Assembly (NCBI GenBank): GCA_951813085.1 | Contig: OX638348.1 | Span: forward strand, 2,489,627 to 2,553,626 | Direction: 5' to 3' | DNA from: an uncultured Opitutaceae bacterium | Lineage (GTDB): Bacteria; Verrucomicrobiota; Verrucomicrobiia; Opitutales; Opitutaceae | DNA: 64,000 bases | Shown: in pieces, positions 57,350-64,000 of the stretch | Layout: each line of letters starts with the position of its first letter | Numbering within the stretch: position 1 is the stretch's first letter | Program-made: the position numbers and the translations under genes | Notes under the pieces: generated by a model | What the model was told of the DNA's origin: nothing | What the model saw: the letters and a program-made list of their open reading frames with translations, nothing else | Database searches by the model: none

Positions 57350-58099
57350 ATGATGAAAAGACCCTGCATTCTACTGCTTTCCCTGATCCCTCTGCTCACA
57401 GTTGGCTGCGGAACGAAGAACGACAACTCCCCCATAAGCGCCCTGCTGATCACAGGAGGCTGCTGTCACGACTACGATTTCCAGAAGCAAGCGCTCACCT
57501 CGGGAATTTCCCAGCATGCTCCTGTCGAATGGACGGTCGTACAAGAAGGCGGAGAATCGAAAAACTTCCAATCAAAGCTGTACAGCAATCCTGACTGGGC
57601 CAAGGAATACGACGTTGTCGTTCACAACGAATGCTTCGCCAACACGGACGATCCGAGCTATATTTCGAAAATAGTCGATGCGCACAAGGAAGGCGTACCC
57701 GCCGTCGTCATCCACTGCGCTATGCATACGTATCGTGCCGCTGAAGTAGACGATTGGCGCGAGTTTCTCGGAGTTACAACGCGACGCCACGATCATCAAA
57801 GTCACTACCCCGTATCCGTAACCAATCCCGACCATCCTATTATGGAGGATTTTCCATCTGATTGGGTTTCACCCAAGGATGAGCTCTATATCATCGAAAA
57901 GCTCTGGCCCAACGCTCAGTCGCTGGCGACAGGAACCAGCGAGGAAACCGGGAAAACGCATCCTGTCTTTTGGACCAATCAATACGGGAACGCTCGCGTC
58001 TTCGGCACCACTTTCGGACACACCAACGAAACGATCGCCAATCCTCAGTTTCAGGAAATCGTAAGTCGAGGACTCCTTTGGGCTACCGGCAGGCTCTAA
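57350..58099 (+). CDS. ThuA-domain lipoprotein
   Basis: The 249-residue protein has a lipobox ending at Cys-20 (LLTVGC) and a ThuA-like fold: ALLITGGCCHDYDFQ, DVVVHNECFANTDD, VPAVVIHCAMHTYR and HPVFWTNQYGNARVFGTTFGH. ThuA domains are glutamine-amidotransferase-like and are linked to trehalose or other sugar metabolism; in this phylum they often lie near sulfatases and Gfo/Idh oxidoreductases. It follows the disrupted sulfatase by 33 bases. Confidence 0.88.
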   Translation: MMKRPCILLLSLIPLLTVGCGTKNDNSPISALLITGGCCHDYDFQKQALTSGISQHAPVEWTVVQEGGESKNFQSKLYSNPDWAKEYDVVVHNECFANTDDPSYISKIVDAHKEGVPAVVIHCAMHTYRAAEVDDWREFLGVTTRRHDHQSHYPVSVTNPDHPIMEDFPSDWVSPKDELYIIEKLWPNAQSLATGTSEETGKTHPVFWTNQYGNARVFGTTFGHTNETIANPQFQEIVSRGLLWATGRL

Positions 58100-58251
58100 A
58101 GTCCTGACCGTTCGGGCGGAGAAAAAGGAAGTTCCAAGCTTAGTCCCTGATTAAGGACGGAAGACCGTTCGCTCGCAATCATCCAACGCAGCGACGCGTC
58201 CCCTCAATCAACATCAGGTGCAGGCGCTGCAATACGGTTTGGCTATGCGCC

Positions 58252-59334
58252 CTAAAATCTATCCGATCTATCCAACTCTCCCGCAATCAATCGCGTCTTC
58301 TTGAATTCATTCCCATTCGCGGCAATCTCCGATCCAGACGATTCAATGTCTCCGCGGCGATCCATATTGTTGCCAACAAATCGTGAATTGTGAATCCGCG
58401 TCCCGCTGGACTGCGATTCGTTAACTGACGCCATGAAGATTCCGCCACGATTGCCTTCAATATGGCAGTGAATGATGTCCGTATTGTGAACTCCTAGCTC
58501 TTTTTCGTCATGAGCAAGGAATATAGCCCAGTCGGCTGAATCTCGAATTACGCAATCGTCGAACTGAAGCCCAATCGTATTTCGAGCGAATACGCCAACA
58601 TTGCCATTGGAAACCACAATGCACTGAGCGAAATAGGTATCCAACAAATGATTATCCAAGCTTATTCCGGCAAACTGGTTCTCGCGCATAATGCAATTCG
58701 TCGTGAATACGCGGGCGCTGTCATAGTAGGCGACTCCATCAAAGTAGTTGTGTTCAAAGCGCGAGTTTTGCACAAAAACATCCGAGCATTTCCAGCTGAT
58801 CACCAAGCCGCCTGACCGATTGTTCCGAGCGACAACTGAATTCACCTCCAAGTTACGCACGCCTCGTACATCGATACCATTGTTGCGAATCCAAGGCCGA
58901 GTATCGTTTAGCTCCGAGGTTTGGCGATCCCTATTGCCGTCCACCTCGATACCTTCGATTTGAATATTCTCAATAAGGTCGTTTACATCGACCCACTCGT
59001 TCAGGCTCCCAATCGCGATTACTGGACAGTTCGCTTCGTCCTCCAGAATGAATCGAGCTCCGGGTTCGGCGACCAAACTCACATTCGAGCGAGCGATATG
59101 GAACGAATTTTCCAATACATAGTCGCCCTTAGCCACCTTGAGCGTGATCGGACGCGTCGCCTCCAATTCGGTCCCTTCACCTACCAAGGCCTGCGCTTCG
59201 ATCAGGCTATCGAGACTATCGATCTCGAGAATCTGCGAATCGAAGGATTGTCTCTCATTTGGAATAACCAACGAGGCGGCTACGAGAAATGGCGAAGGGA
59301 TGTAATCTGTCAATGGATGCATAACGTTAATCAT
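58252..59334 (-). CDS. Right-handed parallel beta-helix protein
   Basis: I use the ATG at 59334 rather than the TTG one codon upstream. The 360-residue protein contains successive short repeats such as NNGIDVRGVRNLEVNSVV, NSRFEHNYFDGVAYYDSA, ENQFAGISLDN and GNRGGIFMAS. These have the Asn-ladder spacing of the pectate-lyase/NosD-like beta-helix fold. Such proteins are often polysaccharide lyases, epimerases or binding proteins; no catalytic residues are identifiable. No clear signal peptide is visible, which is unusual for this fold. It converges with the ThuA gene, with 152 bases between that hold no convincing terminator. Confidence 0.8.
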   Translation of the reverse strand: MINVMHPLTDYIPSPFLVAASLVIPNERQSFDSQILEIDSLDSLIEAQALVGEGTELEATRPITLKVAKGDYVLENSFHIARSNVSLVAEPGARFILEDEANCPVIAIGSLNEWVDVNDLIENIQIEGIEVDGNRDRQTSELNDTRPWIRNNGIDVRGVRNLEVNSVVARNNRSGGLVISWKCSDVFVQNSRFEHNYFDGVAYYDSARVFTTNCIMRENQFAGISLDNHLLDTYFAQCIVVSNGNVGVFARNTIGLQFDDCVIRDSADWAIFLAHDEKELGVHNTDIIHCHIEGNRGGIFMASVNESQSSGTRIHNSRFVGNNMDRRGDIESSGSEIAANGNEFKKTRLIAGELDRSDRF

Positions 59335-59558
59335 CAATAAGTTATAGTGATCGCCTTTCGCCAGGTAGGAATCCGTTCACTCCATCGTGTTCCTAGGAAC
59401 TCAACCAAGCAATGGGCAAGGAAATGCGAATTTACAAAATAATAACATATCGCTTGCTCGAAATCTATGGGTGCAACCCTGAGGGGCGGGGCGCTTGGGA
59501 GAAAAAGATGGAGTACCTTACGGTTGTTTGAGGTCGCAATGCAGAGCCAGTAAGGATC

Positions 59559-60977
59559 TCATGGGATAGATTGGAGATCTCGAAGAACCGATGAGCGCCA
59601 ATCATCCAGTTCCGAGGCCAGTCGCTCAGCAATCGACTTCTTCTCACGTGACAAGTCCTTTTTCTCAGATGGATCATCAACGATATCGTACAAGGCGTCT
59701 CCATTCTTGTTTCGAAACAGCTTGTAGCGATTCTCCATCCAAACCGATTCCTTGGCATCCCTATTCAGGAATCCGATCGCTCGAGGCCGCTCCGTTACCT
59801 CTCCGCGAATCAAAGGCAACAGGCTAATGCCATCGTATGGACGGTCCGAGGGTAACTCGATATTCAACGCATCAAGAATCGTAGGGAAGTAGTCGGTTGT
59901 TACGCAGGGCGCGTCTATCTCCTTTGGCTTATCAATACGGTTTGGCCAAACAAGCAAGCCCGGCACGCGAATCCCCCCTTCCTTTATGGACAGCTTGTAC
60001 CCAGAGAGGTGGTTGGCGCTGCCTACATGCCTCGGGGACCCTTGCCTGGCCGGGCCATTGTCCGAGCAATACCAAAGCATGGTATCGTCGGAAACGCCTA
60101 GGTCATCGAGCTCGGCTCGCAGTCGACCCATCTGCGCATCCATTGCCGTGATACAGGCATAGTAGTGCTGTTCGGGTTCACTTCTATCTGAATAAAGCGC
60201 CCGGGATTCAGAACCCCCAACAACCGGAGAGTGCGGCGTATGAAACCAAATTACAGCGAAGAATGGCGTATCGCTAGCAACCGCATCCCGAATAAACGGA
60301 ATGGCTCGATCCATGATCACGCGAGAGTCGTCTCCCTTGGTGTTCTCAGTCACCTGTCGTCCCTCGCCAACAAAATAGTCATTTCTATAAGGAGTTCCTT
60401 TGAGCTTAACGATTTCCGGATTCGTTTTCTCATTGTCTTTAATGGGACCGGGATGGAGCAACGGGTCCCAAGTCGGCACTTTGGATTCCGTTACGAACGA
60501 AACATCGACATCGCGCTCCCATGGGGGGCAATAGTAGCGCTCGGGCATTTCGGAGAAAGCCCCCCAACGATTTTGATCCCCCTTCTCTCGCGACAATGTA
60601 CCAAGATGCCACTTGCCGAAATGTCCCGTCGTATAGCCCGCCTTTTTCAAAATTGAGGTAATGGGAATTTCCGTCGGCTCGAGCATCCCTTTCATGGCAT
60701 AGGTGATCCCATAGCGATAAGGATTTCGGCCGGTGTAAACGCTCCCTCTCGTGGGAGAGCACATTGCAGCGGCGGAGTAGAAACGCGTGAAAGTGACTCC
60801 TTCCCGGCTCATCGCATCCAAGTGAGGCGTTCTAAGCCATGGATGTCCATTGTAGCTCGTATCGCCCCATCCCTGGTCATCGGCCATGCACAGAATGATG
60901 TTGGGGCGATCCTCAGTAGCGCCTGCGACACCAGCAAGAGCAAGGAGCAATGCGAAGAAGAGAACGAAGGTCTTCAT
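59559..60977 (-). CDS. Type I sulfatase (arylsulfatase A-like)
   Basis: This 472-residue enzyme has a signal peptide (1-20) and NIILCMADDQGWGDTSYNGH at the metal site. The formylglycine motif is Cys-73 in MCSPTRGSVYTGRNPYR (CxPTR form), followed by HFGKWHLG and LWYCSDNGPARQGSPR. The C-terminus has the NKNGDALYDIVDDPSEKKDL pattern. It should hydrolyse sulfate esters of polysaccharides in the periplasm after conversion of the Cys by a formylglycine-generating enzyme, which is not encoded in this window. It follows the neighbouring sulfatase gene on the same strand. Confidence 0.95.
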   Translation of the reverse strand: MKTFVLFFALLLALAGVAGATEDRPNIILCMADDQGWGDTSYNGHPWLRTPHLDAMSREGVTFTRFYSAAAMCSPTRGSVYTGRNPYRYGITYAMKGMLEPTEIPITSILKKAGYTTGHFGKWHLGTLSREKGDQNRWGAFSEMPERYYCPPWERDVDVSFVTESKVPTWDPLLHPGPIKDNEKTNPEIVKLKGTPYRNDYFVGEGRQVTENTKGDDSRVIMDRAIPFIRDAVASDTPFFAVIWFHTPHSPVVGGSESRALYSDRSEPEQHYYACITAMDAQMGRLRAELDDLGVSDDTMLWYCSDNGPARQGSPRHVGSANHLSGYKLSIKEGGIRVPGLLVWPNRIDKPKEIDAPCVTTDYFPTILDALNIELPSDRPYDGISLLPLIRGEVTERPRAIGFLNRDAKESVWMENRYKLFRNKNGDALYDIVDDPSEKKDLSREKKSIAERLASELDDWRSSVLRDLQSIP

Positions 60978-61073
60978 CGAAATTCAGTGGGGTATGTTGT
61001 TTGGGTGACTTTAACGCTAAGGGCTATGAACCTACAGAGCTCCAGCATCTATTTTTAAACATTGTTCCCGCCT

Positions 61074-62726
61074 TCAATTAGCCAGCTCGGCTTCGCGAGT
61101 ACGTTTGAAATCCGCGGATATCTCAATCGCTTTCAATCGATCCTCCTCGGTGTAATCCCAGAATTTCTGCACCACCGCTTCGCACTCAGGATAGTGGCTT
61201 CCATCGTCTCCGATATCCTTGCGAAGTTGGGCGAACTGAGCTTTCAGTTCATCGCGAATTTTTTTGTATTTGGGAACATAATACACATTCCGTAGCTCGT
61301 TCGGATCATTAACTAAATCGTAAAGCTCCCAAGCCGGTGGCGTCTGGTACCCGCCCTTGTAGTTCGCCCCATAGAAGTAGATGAGCTTATGGGTCTTGGT
61401 TCGTATCGCCATCTCGCCAGGATTGTCGTGATGCGCCATGTGCATCCAATAACGGTAGTAGACCGCTTTTTTCCAGTTAGCTGGCTCCTTGCCGGTCTCG
61501 CAAATAGACCGGAACGACTTTCCTTGAAAACTATTCGGCACCTTGATGCCCGCAAAGTCCAGCATCAGCGCGGGATAGTCTACATTCTCGACAAGGGCAT
61601 CGCTGCGAATGCCCGCAGGTATCGATTTGGGATAGCGGACAATGAAAGGCATCCGAGCGGATTCGTCATAAGCCCAACGCTTGTCTTGATAATCCTTTTC
61701 GCCTAGCCAAAACCCTTGGTCACCCGTGTAGATGATCACAGTGTTATCATAGATTCCCTCCGCTTTCATATAGTCGAAGAGCCGCTCCAAGTTGTCATCT
61801 ACTCCTTTTACGCAACGAAGATACTTCTTCAAATAGCCTTGATAGGCAATTCGAGTCGTTTCTTCCTCGGAGAGCGTAGCTGGATCGTAGTCCGCCGGAA
61901 ATTCCTCAGGGAACTTCGCGAACAGGTGAGTCGCGTAGGAACGCCTCGGATTGCGCTTGCCAATGGAAGTCCCGATATGAGGCATCAACTCGTCGTCGTA
62001 TCCACGGGTGGCCATAGATCCGAAGGTATTGGGTACATCGTATAGCGTGTCTGGCTCAGGGATAGTCACGTCCGCAAGGTAGGACTGATAGCGCGGGGCG
62101 TTCTCGAAATAATCGTGTGGCGCCTTGTATTGATGGCAAACGAAGAACGGCTTGTCGGGATCGCGCTCATTCTTGAACCATTCAAGCGTGGAATCCGTGA
62201 TTGCGTCAGACGAGTGCTCACCCTCATGCGTCACCACATTTTGGGGCCAATCATTTTCGCCCTGGACGCGAAACTCTGTATTGAAATACAAACCCTGCCC
62301 GGGAAGCACTTTGTAGTAGTCGAAATTTGGCTCCTGCTTCAAGTGCCACTTGCCAATAACCGCAGTCTGGTAGCCGACATCCCGCATCAGAATCGGAAGC
62401 GCTTGCTTTTCGGGTACGATATTTCCGCCTAAATCGAAGACGCCGTTGTTGTGATTGTAAAGTCCCGTAATGATCGCTGCGCGGGAGGGCGTGCAAATCG
62501 AATTCGTACAAAACGCATTTTCGAAAACAATTCCCTCTTCCGCTAGCTTATCGAGCGTCGGCGTCATATCCAAGTCCTTCAGGAGCGTCGCATAGGCGCC
62601 CACTGCCTGCGCAGTATGGTCATCCGACATAATGAAAAGTATATTGGGGCGTTCGGCGGATTGAGCGAACGTAAGCGACGCTGCTAAGGCAGCGACCATT
62701 CCAATATATTTGAGTGGTTGCATCAT
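61074..62726 (-). CDS. Type I sulfatase (choline-/mucin-sulfatase-like subfamily)
   Basis: The 550-residue protein has a signal peptide (1-23) and NILFIMSDDHTAQAVGAY. The active-site motif is Cys-78 in SICTPSRAAIITGLYNHNNG, followed by VIGKWHLKQEPNFDYY and IIYTGDQGFWLGEKD. The C-terminus has WELYDLVNDPNELRNVYY. The N-terminal pattern and length fit the large group of polysaccharide sulfatases that includes fucoidan and glycosaminoglycan enzymes; the exact substrate cannot be told. It lies 37 bases after the ThuA gene on the minus strand. Confidence 0.95.
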   Translation of the reverse strand: MMQPLKYIGMVAALAASLTFAQSAERPNILFIMSDDHTAQAVGAYATLLKDLDMTPTLDKLAEEGIVFENAFCTNSICTPSRAAIITGLYNHNNGVFDLGGNIVPEKQALPILMRDVGYQTAVIGKWHLKQEPNFDYYKVLPGQGLYFNTEFRVQGENDWPQNVVTHEGEHSSDAITDSTLEWFKNERDPDKPFFVCHQYKAPHDYFENAPRYQSYLADVTIPEPDTLYDVPNTFGSMATRGYDDELMPHIGTSIGKRNPRRSYATHLFAKFPEEFPADYDPATLSEEETTRIAYQGYLKKYLRCVKGVDDNLERLFDYMKAEGIYDNTVIIYTGDQGFWLGEKDYQDKRWAYDESARMPFIVRYPKSIPAGIRSDALVENVDYPALMLDFAGIKVPNSFQGKSFRSICETGKEPANWKKAVYYRYWMHMAHHDNPGEMAIRTKTHKLIYFYGANYKGGYQTPPAWELYDLVNDPNELRNVYYVPKYKKIRDELKAQFAQLRKDIGDDGSHYPECEAVVQKFWDYTEEDRLKAIEISADFKRTREAELAN

Positions 62727-62763
62727 ATTGACTAAGGTGTAGTTAATTAATTAATACTGAATT

Positions 62764-64000
62764 CTACAAATCGAAGTCACTCACACTCAAACCTAGGCCT
62801 TCCCAGTAACCTTCCTCGCGGTGAAATCCGAACATGCTGGGCTTGTACTCGCCGACAGTATCGACATTGGTTCCTTCCTCAGGCACGGTCATCCCCAGCG
62901 TCCAGTAGACACCGTTAACCACCATTCGGCGTGTTCCTTCAACAGCGAAATCGTTGGACGACCCCATCGTCGTAGTGAAAACCTTGCCCTTTTCCCCACC
63001 TGTGACTTGATATGTTTTCGTCCAAGCAACCGGCATCATGGGATCGTTTTTGTGGAAGCCTGGCTCTTTTCCGTAGCCGGGAACGCGATCATAGGGACCG
63101 GGACCAATCTCCGGATGCTTCATGCCCATTCCCGCAACGACTTGCCCTAGGACAATGGGTTCGCTATCGCCGGGCAATGGGAGCACGACCCCATAAACAT
63201 CGGAAGGACCCCAGATATCGCCGTCTTCGATTCCGTTTTGGATCTCATGCTGTCCCGTCAAAATCCCGCGCGTACTCTCGTACTTGTGCCAACCATGGTG
63301 GCTTACCCAAGTCGTACCAAGCACGAGTTCCCCGAACCCTTTGGTCCAAATTTTCTTGCTCCCTTTGTAGTCAAAGCTCCAGTGCGACCACTTCGAGTCT
63401 TCATCCTTGATGTTAAATGCGTGCGTAGCGGTTCGGAGGCCGATTACCGGCAGGCCCGATTTCAGGTAATTGTCGAACTCCTGCATTTGCTCGTCGGGTA
63501 AATCTCTAAATCGGGTCGCGATAATCATCAAGTCCGCATCCCGCAGCGCGTCCAACCCCGGTATGTTTCCCTGATAATTCGGATTAATCAATCCGGGCAT
63601 GTCCGGATCCTGCGAATACAGCACTACGCATTCAAATCCATGCCGTTGCGAAAGTATCTTGCCCAGCTGCGAGAGTCCTTCTTCCGAACGGTACTCTTCA
63701 TCGCCGCTTACGAGAACGATCTTCTTTCCTTTACCAGGTCCTTCCTTACCCGGGTAATTCTGCCATTGCTTGGGAGCGCTGGCGGTCGGCTTCGCGCTCT
63801 CTGGAAAAGGATGCTCTTTGAGCAGCTCGTCGACCATGTAGAAGTTCTGGCGATCCTTCGTTTCCTCTCGAATCCGAGCAACTGTTGAAGGCTTGATTGG
63901 CTTCGAGAGCGCCTTCTTATCGCCAAAGTTGATCCGTACATAGGTTATCACCGCTGCGATTTCCTCATCGTTGAGCATGCCGCCAAACCCGGTCATAGGC
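62764..64000 (-). CDS. Cytochrome c / ThuA fusion protein, C-terminal part (cut by right edge)
   Basis: The frame is open at the right edge, so the N-terminus is missing. The first visible residues PMTGFGGMLNDEEIAAVITYVR are the end of a class I cytochrome c domain (axial Met and last helix). A linker follows, then a ThuA-like domain: GKKIVLVSGDEEYRSEEGL, DLMIIATRFRDLP, GLPVIGLRTATHAF and VFTTTMGSSNDF. Combinations of cytochrome c and ThuA occur in large secreted proteins of Planctomycetes and Verrucomicrobia. It is transcribed towards the sulfatase gene and may be its operon partner. Confidence 0.85.
   Translation of the reverse strand, partial: PMTGFGGMLNDEEIAAVITYVRINFGDKKALSKPIKPSTVARIREETKDRQNFYMVDELLKEHPFPESAKPTASAPKQWQNYPGKEGPGKGKKIVLVSGDEEYRSEEGLSQLGKILSQRHGFECVVLYSQDPDMPGLINPNYQGNIPGLDALRDADLMIIATRFRDLPDEQMQEFDNYLKSGLPVIGLRTATHAFNIKDEDSKWSHWSFDYKGSKKIWTKGFGELVLGTTWVSHHGWHKYESTRGILTGQHEIQNGIEDGDIWGPSDVYGVVLPLPGDSEPIVLGQVVAGMGMKHPEIGPGPYDRVPGYGKEPGFHKNDPMMPVAWTKTYQVTGGEKGKVFTTTMGSSNDFAVEGTRRMVVNGVYWTLGMTVPEEGTNVDTVGEYKPSMFGFHREEGYWEGLGLSVSDFDL

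Noticed and set aside
58106-58171. Two copies of GACCGTTCG as a direct repeat or attachment site
   Set aside because: Nine bases repeated once, with no integrase, tRNA or mobile gene nearby.
1-64000. tRNA, rRNA, CRISPR arrays, insertion sequences, prophage genes
   Set aside because: I looked for T-loop/acceptor patterns, regularly spaced repeats, transposase or integrase frames and found none that hold up.

Overview
The window reads as chromosomal DNA of a Gram-negative, aerobic, probably marine Verrucomicrobiota bacterium, most likely class Opitutae (an inference from gene content, not a database match). The evidence is three cytochrome-plus-partner modules of the Planctomycetes/Verrucomicrobia type (DUF1549/DUF1553 with DUF1501, and DUF1592 with DUF1552), several type I sulfatases, ThuA proteins, an LptF/G-type permease, TonB machinery and oxygen-dependent haem synthesis. 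I see no rRNA, tRNA, CRISPR array, phage gene or insertion sequence.

Layout. 1-0.7 kb: start of a secreted coiled-coil protein. 0.9-4.3 kb: haem genes hemF-hemE-hemY. 4.3-9.5 kb (minus): a six-gene TonB operon, DUF3450, long ExbB-like, ExbB, ExbD, TonB, TPR, in the order of the Vibrio TonB2/TtpC system. 9.7-13.4 kb: a small secreted protein, rsmG and a SNF2 helicase. 13.4-14.2 kb: an AT-rich stretch without genes. 14.2-19.1 kb: a chaperone-usher type surface-fibre locus with two paralogous pilin-like subunits, a His-rich secreted protein, a PapD-like chaperone and a frameshifted usher. 19.1-26.3 kb: housekeeping genes (rarD, tatD-like, flavin reductase, lptF/G-like, rlmN, metF, a methyltransferase, SUI1-like factor). 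26.4-30.3 kb: sucA-sucB. 30.5-46.9 kb: three secreted cytochrome modules, one led by an ECF sigma factor and an anti-sigma-like fusion, with an MtfA-type peptidase and a PhoD phosphatase between them. 47.2-51.1 kb: a pseudopilin operon whose first gene is frameshifted. 51.2-64 kb: an accessory region of intact, broken and remnant sulfatases, ThuA proteins, a Gfo/Idh/MocA oxidoreductase, a PQQ-type propeller, a PhoD lipoprotein and a beta-helix protein, probably for sulfated polysaccharide use.

The most unusual locus is the chaperone-usher cluster. Its subunits combine the ends of alpha-class fimbrial pilins with a central GxGWxL segment like that of Gram-positive WxL proteins, and a DxNxDG loop. 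Second is the ECF sigma gene overlapping a 1201-residue protein that fuses an anti-sigma-like cytoplasmic part, one membrane helix and a cytochrome/DUF1549/DUF1553 enzyme. Third is a SucB without the peripheral subunit-binding domain. Five genes carry lesions: an early amber codon in the chaperone, paired opposite single-base indels in the usher and in a pseudopilin gene, a single-base loss in the oxidoreductase, and a larger deletion in a sulfatase. Some of these may be sequencing or assembly errors. Domain names and residue positions come from reading the translations by eye; no search was run.
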